A program made the translations under genes and the position numbers. The notes under the pieces were generated by a model. That model searched no databases. It was not told the origin of the DNA and saw only the letters and a program-made list of their open reading frames with translations. A DNA stretch of 64,000 nt. It comes from Sandaracinus amylolyticus. Lineage in GTDB: Bacteria; Myxococcota_A; Polyangia; Polyangiales; Sandaracinaceae. The stretch lies in contig NZ_CP011125.1 of the NCBI RefSeq assembly GCF_000737325.1, forward strand, positions 6,696,001 through 6,760,000, read 5' to 3'. This document shows, piece after piece, positions 8,318 to 16,931 of the stretch (within the stretch, counting starts at the first letter, position 1; the number at the start of each line of letters is the position of its first letter).

Positions 8318-8659
8318 TTGGATACCGAGCTGATCGTGCGCCTCGCGCTGGAACGCGCGGCCGTCGCGCTCGCGCTGGCGGACGAGCTCTGCGACGCGTG
8401 CACCGAGGACGAGCAACGCGAGCTGAGGCCGTGGATCGACCGTGCGGCGCTGGCGCTCGCCGACGCGCGCCAGCGGTCCTCCGGGTTCGCTGCGCTGTTG
8501 TACGCGGACGTCGCGGAGCGAGCGGCCGAGCGCGCGCGCATCGCCGCGGAGCTGTTGGAGCGCGGCGTCACGAGCCCAGCGCTCGAACATCCGCCGCGTG
8601 CGGAATTTCGATCGCGCCTCGACGAGCCGCGAAGCGTCCAGTCGCGATCACGCGGCTGA
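8318..8659 (+). CDS. Small helical protein, family B (copy 2, longer)
   Basis: A 113-residue protein with a TTG start at 8318. Its N-terminal half (LERAAVALALADELCDAC, then ELRPWIDRAALALADARQ) follows the same pattern as family B copies at 7755 and 31481: a helix, an acidic turn, a hydrophobic helix ending in A-D-A-R. The C-terminal 30 residues are unrelated, Arg/Ser/Pro-rich and probably disordered. No known domain is recognised. It ends the A-A-B-B cluster and is followed by an AT-richer gap before chrB. The start is uncertain because TTG is rare and no strong ribosome site is seen. Confidence 0.4.
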   Translation: MDTELIVRLALERAAVALALADELCDACTEDEQRELRPWIDRAALALADARQRSSGFAALLYADVAERAAERARIAAELLERGVTSPALEHPPRAEFRSRLDEPRSVQSRSRG

Positions 8660-8763
8660 GCGCGGAGCCCGCGCGACGCCGCGCGGGGGCCGGGATAGCG
8701 CATACCTAATCATCGATTCGAGACGCTTGATTCAGTTGTGACGTCGTGCGACGGATCGCCGGA

Positions 8764-9732
8764 ATGGCGGACGAGCCGCGCTGGATCCTGCTGGTCCACC
8801 AGATCCCGGCGAAGCCCGACTATCTGCGCGTGAAGATCGGCCGCCGTCTCCAGCGCATCGGCGCCGTCGCGCTGAAGCGGACCGTCTACGCGCTCCCGCG
8901 CTCCGAGCAGGCGCGCGAGGACTTCGACTGGATCCGCCGCGAGATCGAGGCGGGGGGCGGCGAGGCGATGGTGATCGACGCGTCGCTCGCCGCCGGGCTC
9001 TCGGATGCGCAGGTCGAGGATCTCTTCCGCACCGCGCGCGAGCCGGACTACGGCGCGATCGCCGCCGAGGCGCGCGCGATCGCGAGAGCGCTCCCGCGCA
9101 GAGCGCTCTCCGACGAGAAGCGCCACGCGCTCGCAAGCGACGTCGCGCGGCTCGAGCACCAGCTCGAGGAGCTCGCGCGCATCGACTTCTTCGACGCGCC
9201 TTCGCGCGAGGCAGTGCGTGGGCTCGTCGCCGCGCTCCGTGCCCGCGCGGACGCGCCGGTCCGCGACGACGCCGTCGCGCCCGCGGCGACGCCCCCGCGC
9301 GGTCGCACCTGGGTCACGCGCGCGGGCGTCCACGTCGATCGCATCGCGAGCGCGTGGCTCGTGCGGCGCTTCATCGACCCCGAGGCAACCTTCAAGCTCG
9401 TGCCGCCCAAGGGCTACGTCCCGCTGCCGGGCGAGCTCCGCTTCGACATGGACGCCGCGGAGTACACGCACGAGGGCGACCTCTGCACGTTCGAGGTGCT
9501 CTGCCGTCGCTTCGCGCTCGACGCGCCCGGGCTCCGCGCGATCGCCGAGATCGTCCACGACATCGATCTGAAGGACGCGAAGCACGCGCGGCCCGAGACC
9601 GCGGGCGTGGCGGCTGCGATCGCCGGAATCGCGCTCCTGCATCGCGAGGACGAGCAGCGCATCGCGATCGGCGGCGCGCTCTTCGAAGCGCTCCTGGCCG
9701 CGTTCGCGCGCCGCGCGCGGGAGAGAACGTGA
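8764..9732 (+). CDS. chrB: Chromate resistance protein ChrB
   Basis: A 322-residue soluble protein. The N-terminal half has the ChrB N-domain pattern (WILLVHQIPAKPDYLRVKIG, then a basic segment LKRTVYALP, resembling a small winged fold). The C-terminal half has the ChrB C-domain with GVHVDRIASAWLVRRFIDP, FDMDAAEYTHEGD and TFEVLC, including His, Asp and Glu residues suited to metal binding. In proteobacteria ChrB is a chromate-responsive regulator or accessory protein encoded beside the transporter. The ATG at 8764 gives the normal N-terminus (MADEPRW); a GTG 18 bases upstream is possible. Its stop overlaps the chrA start by one base (TGATG), so the two are translationally coupled. Confidence 0.88.
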   Translation: MADEPRWILLVHQIPAKPDYLRVKIGRRLQRIGAVALKRTVYALPRSEQAREDFDWIRREIEAGGGEAMVIDASLAAGLSDAQVEDLFRTAREPDYGAIAAEARAIARALPRRALSDEKRHALASDVARLEHQLEELARIDFFDAPSREAVRGLVAALRARADAPVRDDAVAPAATPPRGRTWVTRAGVHVDRIASAWLVRRFIDPEATFKLVPPKGYVPLPGELRFDMDAAEYTHEGDLCTFEVLCRRFALDAPGLRAIAEIVHDIDLKDAKHARPETAGVAAAIAGIALLHREDEQRIAIGGALFEALLAAFARRARERT

Positions 9733-10910
9733 TGACCGACGAGAGCTCCGAGCGTCCGCTCGTGCCGTGCACCACACGCGACGTCGCGATGTACTTCCTG
9801 CGCCTCGGTGCGACCGGGTTCGGCGGTCCCGTCGCGCTCGCGGGCTACATGCAGCGCGACCTCGTCGAGGAGCGCCGCTGGTTCTCGAAGCAGGAGTACC
9901 TCGACGGGCTCGCGCTGGCGCAGCTCGCGCCCGGTCCGCTCGCCGCGCAGCTCGCGATCTACTTCGGGTGGGCGCGCGGTGGCGCGTGGGGCGCGACGGT
10001 CGTCGGGCTCGCGTTCGTGCTGCCGTCGTTCCTGATGGTGCTCGTGCTCGCCGCGCTCTACGTGCGCTTCGAGGGCCTCACGTGGATGCGCGGCGCGTTC
10101 TACGGCATCGGCGCCGCGGTGATCGCGCTGATGGTGCGCAGCGTGCACAAGCTCGCGAAGCTGAGCCTCGCGAAGGATCGCGTGCTCTGGGGGATCGCGG
10201 GCGTGAGCGCGCTCGTCACCGCGTGGACGGAGTCCGAGATGCTCGCGGTGTTCGTCGCGGGCGGCGCGATCGCGATGATCGCGCAGCGCGTGCGTGACCG
10301 CGCGCCGCCGGCCGCCGCGATGCTCGTGTGGGCTCCGGACTGGCTCCTCGCGGGCCTCGCGGGCCCGGCGAGCGGCAGCACGTTGTGGAACCTCGCGTGG
10401 TACTTCACCGAGGCGGGTGCGTTCGTCTTCGGCAGCGGCCTCGCGATCGTGCCGTTCCTCCGCACCGGCGTCGTCGAGCGCTTCGGCTGGCTGGACGATC
10501 AGCAGTTCCTCGACGCGGTCGCGGTCGCGATGATCACGCCGGGGCCGGTCGTGATCACGGTCGCGTTCATCGGCTTCCTCGTCGCCGGGCTCGGCGGCGC
10601 GGTCGTCGCGGCGCTCGCCACGTTCCTGCCGTGCTGGTTCTTCACCGTGCTGCCCGCGCCGCACTACCAGCGCTTCGCGAGGAACACGACGCTGCGCGCG
10701 TTCGTGCTCGGCGTGACCGCTGCCGCGACGGGCGCGATCGCGGGCGCGACGTTCGTGCTCGGCCGACGCGCGATCGGCGACCCCTGGACGATCGTGATCG
10801 CGCTCGCGACGCTCGCCGTGATCACGCGGTTCAAGAAGGTGAACGAGCCGATGGTGATCGTCGCGACCGGCGTGCTCGGGATCGCTCTGCGCGCGCTCTG
10901 GCCGGCGTGA
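9732..10910 (+). CDS. chrA: Chromate transporter ChrA
   Basis: A 392-residue inner-membrane protein of the CHR superfamily, which exports chromate and gives chromate resistance. It has the long-chain two-half layout. The first CHR half begins LRLGATGFGGPVALAGYM and has the LAQLAPGPLAAQLAIYFGW signature. The second half begins FTEAGAFVFGSGLAIVPF and has AMITPGPVVITVAFIGFL. About ten membrane segments are evident. The start ATG shares one base with the chrB stop. The pair forms a two-gene operon. Expression is probably chromate-dependent through ChrB, by analogy with characterised systems. Confidence 0.93.
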   Translation: MTDESSERPLVPCTTRDVAMYFLRLGATGFGGPVALAGYMQRDLVEERRWFSKQEYLDGLALAQLAPGPLAAQLAIYFGWARGGAWGATVVGLAFVLPSFLMVLVLAALYVRFEGLTWMRGAFYGIGAAVIALMVRSVHKLAKLSLAKDRVLWGIAGVSALVTAWTESEMLAVFVAGGAIAMIAQRVRDRAPPAAAMLVWAPDWLLAGLAGPASGSTLWNLAWYFTEAGAFVFGSGLAIVPFLRTGVVERFGWLDDQQFLDAVAVAMITPGPVVITVAFIGFLVAGLGGAVVAALATFLPCWFFTVLPAPHYQRFARNTTLRAFVLGVTAAATGAIAGATFVLGRRAIGDPWTIVIALATLAVITRFKKVNEPMVIVATGVLGIALRALWPA

Positions 10911-10955
10911 TCAGGCGTCCGAGTCGGACTCGCTGCGTCGACGAAGAACCGGCGC

Positions 10956-12665
10956 TCAGTGCGATTGCAGGACGTGAACGAACGCGTCGGCGTCGGTGCT
11001 GGACGTCGTCGAGAACGAGATCGTCCCGAAGGTCGCCGTTCCGGAGAACGAGCCCGCGACGGCCACGCGCTCGCCCGAGCTCACCCCGATCGCGAGCGCC
11101 TCGTCATCGCGCATGCCGCCGAACGTCTGCACCCACTCGGTCGCGCCGGCTGCATCGAAGCGAGCGGCAAACGCTTCCGACGCGGTCGAGAAGAGCGATA
11201 CGTAGGTCCCGACGCCGATCTGCGCGCCCGGCTCGCGAACGCGACCCGCCACGAGCACGTCCGGACCGGCCATCGCCACCGCGTACACGGCGTCGGACTG
11301 CGATCCGCCGACGCCTCGCGCCCACTGGAGCGCGCCCGCGGTCGAGAAGAGCGCCACGTACCCGTCCATCACGCCTCCGCTCGTGAGCGCGACATCACCG
11401 GTGGTGGTCCCGCTGAACCAACCGCCGATCGCGATCCCGCCGCTCGAGCTCGCGATGCTCGTCACGATGTCCGACGCCGTTCCGCCGACCCGGTGCGCCC
11501 ACCGTATCGACAGGTCGTGGGCGTAGCAGGCGATGAGCCCGTCGTAGCTGCCGGCGCTGTGAAGGCTCGTCGTGCCGAACGTGGCCGATCCCTGGAAGCG
11601 CCCGCCGAAGCACGGACCGCCGGCGGCCAGGGTCATGCTGTCCAAGACGACGCCCAGGGGGACCTCGAGGCGCCAGAAGCCACGGACCTGACCGTCCTCG
11701 GGACCGAGCACGAGCACCGCGTGTCCGCCGCCCAGGTCCGACGTCAGCTCCTGGCCGGCGATCCGCGCGGTGCCGTCGAAGTGCACGAGCGCGTGGACGC
11801 CCGCGCTGCCGAACGCCAGACCGCGCAGGTCGGCGTAGCCGTCGGACACCACACCGACGGCCCAGCGGGCGCGACCGTCGGGCGCGTACGACGCGACGAC
11901 CGCCGACTCGCTCGTGCCCTGCGCGTCGAACGCGACGCCGTCGCCGAAGGCGATGCCGCCGCGGACGTCGGCTCCGACGTAGGCGTTCCCGCTCCCGTCG
12001 AGCGTCACGTAACCCGCCGAATCGGACCCCGCGCTCCCGAACGAGCGAACCGAGGTGGGAGTGCCCGCGGCATCGAAGCGAGCGACGAAGGCGTCCTCGT
12101 ACCCCGCGCTCGCGATCGTGTGCGCACCGACGACGAGCGTGTTGTTGAAGCGCCCGACGGCCACCACGGACGAGTCGTCGCCGATCGCGACTGCGTACGC
12201 GAAGTCCGCCGCGGGCCCCGCACCGATGCGCGCCGCCCACAGTGGCGTGGGACCGGTCGGGCAGCCCTCGTCGGGACCGCCCGCGCAGTTCTGGTCGAGA
12301 TCGTCGTGGCAGACCTCCGCACCTCCCGGGTGGCAGCTCGCGCATGCGTCGTCGCAGTCGCCCCCACGCGTCACCTGCCCGGCCGCGAGCGGCGCGCACG
12401 TGCTCACGCCGCTCGCGCCATCGCCCCAGCCATCGCCGTCGCCGTCGGCGTAGACCATCCGCGCCGTGCATGCGTCCGTCGGCGGAGCCCACGCGTCGAG
12501 TGGCGGCGCCGACGCGTCCGATCCCGAGTCTTCGGATCCGACCACGAACGCGTCGGCCGCGCCGGCATCGCTCGCGCCGCCATCGCCGCGGTCGCCGGGC
12601 TCCGCGTTCTGACAGGAGGCCAAGAGCACGAGCGCGAATGGGAGTGTGCGGCGCGAGAGAGTCAT
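10956..12665 (-). CDS. MopE-like lipoprotein with beta-propeller (SBBP-type) repeats
   Basis: A 569-residue surface lipoprotein. It begins at the ATG at 12665 with a signal peptide and lipobox LASC. An Asp/Gly/Ala-rich linker follows, then a MopE-type segment (YADGDGDGWGD; GGDCDDACASC; GGAEVCHDDLDQNCAGG), with acidic calcium-binding-like loops and paired cysteines typical of myxobacterial surface proteins. From about residue 145 there are repeated blades (WAARIGAG, WAVGVVSDG, WAHRVGGT, WARGVGGS, WVQTFGGM, each with FVARFDAAGT or similar), matching SBBP beta-propeller repeats. It is probably anchored outside the cell; no enzyme motif is visible. The start overlaps the end of an upstream open frame of unclear status (ATGA). 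Confidence 0.75.
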   Translation of the reverse strand: MTLSRRTLPFALVLLASCQNAEPGDRGDGGASDAGAADAFVVGSEDSGSDASAPPLDAWAPPTDACTARMVYADGDGDGWGDGASGVSTCAPLAAGQVTRGGDCDDACASCHPGGAEVCHDDLDQNCAGGPDEGCPTGPTPLWAARIGAGPAADFAYAVAIGDDSSVVAVGRFNNTLVVGAHTIASAGYEDAFVARFDAAGTPTSVRSFGSAGSDSAGYVTLDGSGNAYVGADVRGGIAFGDGVAFDAQGTSESAVVASYAPDGRARWAVGVVSDGYADLRGLAFGSAGVHALVHFDGTARIAGQELTSDLGGGHAVLVLGPEDGQVRGFWRLEVPLGVVLDSMTLAAGGPCFGGRFQGSATFGTTSLHSAGSYDGLIACYAHDLSIRWAHRVGGTASDIVTSIASSSGGIAIGGWFSGTTTGDVALTSGGVMDGYVALFSTAGALQWARGVGGSQSDAVYAVAMAGPDVLVAGRVREPGAQIGVGTYVSLFSTASEAFAARFDAAGATEWVQTFGGMRDDEALAIGVSSGERVAVAGSFSGTATFGTISFSTTSSTDADAFVHVLQSH

Positions 12666-12821
12666 CGTCGCGAGTAGACGCCGATCCAGGCACCGGCGTC
12701 CAGCGTCGCGCGGTGCACGACGCCGTCCTGCAGCACGTCGCCGACGCCCGCAGGCGCGGCGACACGACGCTCGACGCACGCGCGCGCGGAGGCGTCCTTC
12801 GAGCGACCGAGGTGAGCCGCA

Positions 12822-13017
12822 TCAGTCGCGGGGCGCGTCGTGCACCTTCTCCCTCACGATCTCGGCCGGGCCAGATCGCACGTACCAGCCCCGGCCGTGG
12901 CGGTGCGCGCCGTCATCGACGAGCCCTGCAGCACGCGAGCGTGTCCGTGCGATCGACCACCACGATTGCGTCGAGCACGTGACTGAAGCCCTGCATTCCG
13001 CTCCGCCTCGCCATCGA
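12822..13017 (-). pseudogene. Short frameshifted gene remnant
   Basis: One minus-strand frame reads MARRSGMQGFSHVLDAIVVV...DTLAC and then runs into a stop. A neighbouring frame continues naturally as AAGLVDDGAHRHGRGWYV...HDAPRD to a stop at 12822. The two halves together would make a protein of about 65 residues broken by one frameshift near 12930. No family is recognised. Between this and the lipoprotein at 12665 another minus frame is open (ending ...GAWIGVYSRR) but has no start. The region looks like decaying coding sequence; a sequencing error cannot be excluded. Confidence 0.35.
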
Positions 13018-13060
13018 GGTGCGTGCCGCCTCGGCGAGCTCAGGTCGCCCCGCCGCCAAC

Positions 13061-14353
13061 CTACGACGCGGGCGTGTGCGCCGCGCGCGGCAGCGTGATG
13101 ACGAAGGTCGTCCCCCGCCCGAGAGTCGACGACACCGAAATGGCGCCTCCGTGCGCCTCCACGATGCCACGCGCGATCGCCAGACCCAGTCCAGTCCCGC
13201 GACGCGTCGAGTCGGCCGACGTCCAATACGGGTCGAAGATGGAGACCTGGTCCTCGGGGCCGATCCCCGGGCCGGTGTCACTCACCTCGATCGTGAGCTC
13301 CGACGCATCGTCCACCGCGCGCACCTCGATGTGGCCGCCCGGCGGCGTGAACTTGATCGCATTGCCGATCAGGTTCGAGAGGGCCTGCACGAGGCGCTCT
13401 CGATCCGCACAGACGTCGCGTGAGGGTGAGCGCGAGGTTCGCACGCATCTGCACGCCGCGCTCGACCGCCTTGATCGAATCGGGCGAGATGCGGAGCCGA
13501 CCGCCCTGGATCGATGCGAGATCGAGCAGCTCGCGAATGAGATGCTCCATTCGATCCGTGGCGCGACGGATCATCTCGACACGCCTCTCGGCAGCGGCGG
13601 GCAGGTCGCCCTCGGCGGCCGTCAGCGCCCGCGCCCATCCCTTGATGCTCTGGAGCGGATTCCGGAGATCGTGCGAGACGATCGCGAGGACCTGTTCCCG
13701 AAGCTGCGCTTCCTGCTCGGCCGAGAGCCTCGCGACGCGTTCAGCGTCCAGCAGGCGGGCGTTCTCTTCACCGGCAGACCGCAGCGCCGCCTCGGCTCGC
13801 TTGCCCTCCGTGATGTCGATGATGACCGCTCCGACGCCGAGGAGCGATCCATTCGCATCGTGAACGGGATAGTAGTTTCCGAGCCACACCCGTGCTTCCG
13901 CCGTGGACTCGACGCCGAGGGCGGGAGCGTCCGAGTCGATGACGGGCCGGATCAGCTCCTCCGCACGATCGGCGATCTCGGGGAGCAGCTCCCGGGTCGA
14001 ACGTCCGATGTGCTCGCTCCGCGGGATCGCGTTCATCGACGCAAGCGCGTCGTTCACGAGCACGTACCGAAGCTCGCGATCGATGAGCGCGAAACCCACG
14101 GGGGCAGCCGCCAGGAACGTGTCGAGGAGAGCTCGGGTGGTTTGCTCCTTCACCAGAAGGCGATCACGCGCCGCTTCGGCATCCCGTCGCGCGGAGATGT
14201 CTTCGATCGTCGAGACGAAGTAGTTGGGCGATCCGTGCGCATCCAGAACGAGCCCGACGTGCAGATTGCCCCACACGATCGAGCCGTCCTTCCGGACGTA
14301 CCGCTTCTCGATCGAGTAGTCGGAGATGTTCGGCTGAGGAGCGCGCAGAGCTC
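13061..14353 (-). pseudogene. Frameshifted PAS-domain sensor histidine kinase
   Basis: Read on the minus strand, a PAS domain end (YVRKDGSIVWGNLHV, VSTIEDIS), a second PAS domain (AAPVGFALIDRELRYVLVND), a HisKA box (VSHDLRNPLQSIKG) and a HATPase domain (ALSNLIGNAIKF, VSDTGPGIG, GTGLGLAIARGI) are all present. They lie in two frames: the switch is near 13430, where the link from HisKA to HATPase is also about ten residues too short. At the 5' end the frame meets a TGA at 14351-14353. Further upstream to about 14740, GAF-like fragments (AWAAARGVAYGHAVPV) occur in shifting frames. It was probably a cytosolic GAF-PAS-PAS kinase. As it stands it should not make a full kinase, although the 13278-14276 part could be expressed alone. 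Confidence 0.65.
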
Positions 14354-14837
14354 GCGTCGTTCATCGAGCGCGCAGTGGTTTCCCTCGGGGACGGAGGTGG
14401 CGCGCCCAGACGCGCCCCACGGCAGCGGCGCTGCTGCTCGCGCAGGTCGCGGAGCAGGCGGCGGTGGCGGCGAAGCACGCAGCAGAGCGCATTCGCCGAC
14501 GACCCCGCGGAACGTGACGCCGCGACGGGGACCGCGTGCCCGTAGGCGACACCGCGCGCTGCCGCCCACGCTTCCGCGATCGGCCGCCCGCGTCCGCTTG
14601 CCTTCCGGTCCCACGTGCGATCGGGGTCGACGGCGGCCGTCGAGCCGTTGCGTGTATACGCGCCCAGCGGAGGAGCGGCATCGCGAGCACGCCGACGCTC
14701 TCGCGGACCGCGGTGGCGTGCACGCCGACCTTCGCCGCGTCGCGCGATCGCTCGTGGCTGCCACGTGCACTTCAGCAGCTTCGATGGCTCGCGGGCGCTC
14801 GCGCGACACGCCTGATCGCGGCTCGCGACCGCGGCGC
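14354..14837. other. Region with only decayed coding fragments
   Basis: About 480 bp between the kinase remnant and the antiporter operon. Minus-strand frames show pieces that read like a GAF-type sensor domain, but they jump frames several times and no intact gene is found. Plus-strand frames look like shadow. No RNA gene or repeat is seen. Confidence 0.5.
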
Positions 14838-14984
14838 TCAGCGCGTGAGCAGCCCCAACAGGATCGCGCACACGAACAGCGCGCCGATGATCACCAGGAA
14901 CCAACCAGCGCCTCCCGGCGCGCTCGGCGGCGCACCATTCGATCCACGCGCGTCGTTCTTCTTCGTCACGTTCTTTCCTCTCAT
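14838..14984 (-). CDS. 48-residue single-pass membrane protein coupled to the antiporter
   Basis: A short gene below the usual length cut-off. It has a basic N-terminus (MRGKNVTKKND), a Gly/Ser/Pro-rich linker, and one strong membrane segment (WFLVIIGALFVCAILLGLL) followed by Thr-Arg. The ATG overlaps the TGA of the Ca2+/Na+ antiporter gene in an ATGA arrangement, strong evidence that it is translated with it. The likely topology is a basic cytosolic N-terminus with the helix anchored in the inner membrane. It may be a small regulatory or stabilising partner of the antiporter; that is inference from position only. Confidence 0.6.
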   Translation of the reverse strand: MRGKNVTKKNDARGSNGAPPSAPGGAGWFLVIIGALFVCAILLGLLTR

Positions 14985-15952
14985 CCGAGCCCCAACCACA
15001 CGAGGTACGCGGCGTACGCCGCGAGCAGCACGGCGCCTTCGCCGCGGCTGATCGTCCGCGCGGTGCGCATCATCACCGCGGTGATCGCGGTCACCGCCGC
15101 GAGCACGAGGAGGTCGGCGCGCACCGACGCGAACGGCGCTCCGACGCGCCCCACAACCGCGGCTGCGCCGAGGCAGAGGAGCACGTTGAACACGTTCGAT
15201 CCGATCACGTTGCCGACCGCGATATCCGAGTGGCCCTTGCGCGCCGCCATCAGCGACGTCGCGAGCTCGGGCAGCGACGTGCCGACCGCGACGATCGTCA
15301 GGCCGACCATCCGCTCGCTCATGCCGATCGTCCGCGCGAGGCTCGCAGCGCCGTCGACGAACACGCTGCCGCCGACCACGAGCGCGACGAGCCCGACGAG
15401 CACCAGCGCGCCGAGCTTCGCGCGCGCGGCGCCGCTCACCGCTTCTGCCGCGTCCGCCGTGACCTGCGCCGCGTCGCTCGCCTCGTGCCCGTCGGCGCGC
15501 GAGGTGCGGATCATCCAGACGGTGTAGCCGAGCGCCGCCGCGAGAAGCGCCGCGCCTTCCCATCGCGACACCTCGCCGTCGAGCAAGAGGAGCGGCAGCG
15601 CGAGCGCGCTCACCACGAGGACGCGGACCTCGCGCCTCGGGAGCGCACCGGCGACGCGAGGCGGCGACACGAGCGCGGTCGCGCCGAGGATCAGCCCGAG
15701 GTTCGCGATGTTCGAGCCGATGACGTTCCCGAGCGCGATCGCGGGTAGCCCGGTGAGCGCCGCCTGAACGCCGACGACGACCTCGGGCGCCGACGTGCCG
15801 TACGCGACGACGGTGAGCCCGACGAGCACGCTGCTGATCCCGAGCGAGCGACCGAGGCGCGCCGCGCCCGCGACCAACCACTCGGCGCCGAAGTAGAGCA
15901 GCGCGAGGCCCGCGACGATGCGGAGCACGTCGACGACGAGCAGCGCCGTCAT
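14981..15952 (-). CDS. CaCA-family calcium/sodium antiporter (YrbG-like)
   Basis: A 323-residue inner-membrane protein with about ten membrane segments in two inverted halves, as in the Ca2+:cation antiporter superfamily. Both alpha-repeat signatures are clear: VAYGTSAPEVVVG with GNVIGSNIAN in the first half, VAVGTSLPELATS with GNVIGSNVFN in the second. The central loop is hydrophilic and Ala/Asp-rich. Family members exchange Ca2+ for Na+ or H+. The ATG at 15952 is preceded by a 65-bp spacer and then a ~143-bp repeated leader element found again upstream of the next minus-strand gene. A 48-residue membrane protein is translationally coupled at its 3' end. Confidence 0.88.
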   Translation of the reverse strand: MTALLVVDVLRIVAGLALLYFGAEWLVAGAARLGRSLGISSVLVGLTVVAYGTSAPEVVVGVQAALTGLPAIALGNVIGSNIANLGLILGATALVSPPRVAGALPRREVRVLVVSALALPLLLLDGEVSRWEGAALLAAALGYTVWMIRTSRADGHEASDAAQVTADAAEAVSGAARAKLGALVLVGLVALVVGGSVFVDGAASLARTIGMSERMVGLTIVAVGTSLPELATSLMAARKGHSDIAVGNVIGSNVFNVLLCLGAAAVVGRVGAPFASVRADLLVLAAVTAITAVMMRTARTISRGEGAVLLAAYAAYLVWLGLG

Positions 15953-16017
15953 GCCGCGCCCTCGAGGTGGGCGTCGGGCGAGTCGAAGCGCGGATCGGGA
16001 ACGAGTCGGGACATGAC

Positions 16018-16160
16018 GCTCCGCGAGCGCGTGGCGCTCGGAGCGGCTGGCGGCCCGACCAGCCGGGAGACCTGCGGTGCTGCGCACCGCACCCGACGGA
16101 GTGTGGACGACGAGGGTCGATACCGAGAACGGTCGGCGGTCGCAATCATTTCGAGCACGC
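16018..16160 (-). ncRNA. Putative structured leader element, copy 1
   Basis: Read on the minus strand, this segment closely resembles 16706-16848, and both end a similar distance (65 and 50 bp) before a minus-strand start codon. Three helices are visible: CTCGG (in GTTCTCGGTATC) can pair with CCGAG near the 3' end; GGTGC pairs with GCACC in a hairpin with a GCA loop core; GGCTGG pairs with CCAGCC around TCGGGCCG. Conserved single-stranded stretches include ATGATTGCG, TTCTCGGTATC and GTCCACA. Single-base indels between the copies argue against coding. I do not recognise a known riboswitch class. A cis-regulatory RNA of the antiporter gene is inferred. Confidence 0.5.
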
Positions 16161-16167
16161 GCCTCGC

Positions 16168-16655
16168 TCAGCAGCCGAGCGCCCCGGGCGACTCGCCGTC
16201 GTCGAGCGCGATCGCGAGCAGCGTCGGGTCGGCCGCGAGCTGCAAGAGCAGTGTGCGCGCGACCTCGGCGCGCAGCGCCTCGGGGGCGCTCGACGCAGCC
16301 CACCGAACGAGCTCGGCGACGCGGCCTCCGCGCGCGGCGAGGTCGAGACCCGCGAGGAGCGACGCGGTGTCGTGCGGCGTCGCGACCACGCAGGCCGCGC
16401 CGACGCGCACGGCGCGCTCGGTGATCGCGAGCGGTCCGCTCACCACGAAGGGCCGCGCCGCCGCGCGCAGCGCGCGCAACGAGACCACGTCGTCGAGCAG
16501 CGACGCGTCGGCCCACACCACGTCGGCGCTCGCGAGCGCGCTCGATGCGAGCTCCACGTCGTAGCGTCGCGCGAGCGCGGCCATCACCGATCCCGCGCGG
16601 TCGCGCGCGAGGACCAGGACACGTCGCTTGCTGCCGGCGATCGTGCCCATCATCG
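16168..16655 (-). CDS. Unrecognised protein with a receiver-like alpha/beta N-half
   Basis: A 162-residue protein starting at the ATG at 16655 (ATG-ATG; 16652 is the alternative). The first 100 residues alternate strands and helices (RVLVLARDRAGSVMAALAR, DVVWADASLL, FVVSGPLA, ACVVATP) in a way that recalls a CheY-like fold, but there is no phospho-acceptor pattern. The C-terminal part is helical (RVAELVRWAASSAPEALRAE). There is no signal peptide or membrane segment. It lies 50 bp downstream (minus strand) of the second copy of the leader element and just upstream of the first, so it is probably co-regulated with the Ca2+/Na+ antiporter. Function unknown. Confidence 0.55.
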
Positions 16656-16705
16656 CGCCGCGACGAGGACGGTCAGGGTGGCTCGGCTCTCGATCCGCAT
16701 GCGCC

Positions 16706-16848
16706 GCTCCTCGAGCGCGTGGCGCTCGGAGCGGCTGGCGGCCCGACCAACCGGGGAGACCTGCGGTGCAGAGGCACCGCACCCGAGAGACTGTGGACGG
16801 AGACTCTTGATACCGAGAACGCTCGCTCCCCGCAATCATCTCGCGCGC
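16706..16848 (-). ncRNA. Putative structured leader element, copy 2
   Basis: This is the second copy of the element at 16018-16160, in the same orientation. The helix GGCTGG/CCAGCC of copy 1 becomes GGTTGG/CCAGCC here, a change that keeps pairing through a G-U. The GGTGC/GCACC hairpin keeps its stem but changes its loop from GCA to a CTCT type. ATGATTGCG, TTCTCGGTATC and GTCCACA are unchanged. It ends 50 bp before the minus-strand start at 16655. It also lies 84 bp before mrpA on the plus strand, so a role there cannot be excluded, but copy 1 has no plus-strand gene after it. Confidence 0.5.
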
Positions 16849-16931
16849 CGGGGTATGCGCTTCGTGTCCTGGCACTTTGGGCGCTGCTCGGCGGACCTAC
16901 ACAGCGAAGGGGCGCTCGCGCGCTCGATCCG

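Noticed and set aside
16018-16848. The repeated leader as part of coding sequence
   Set aside because: Minus-strand translations start alike (EMIA...RSRY) but single-base indels between copies shift the frame midway, so conservation is at the nucleotide level.
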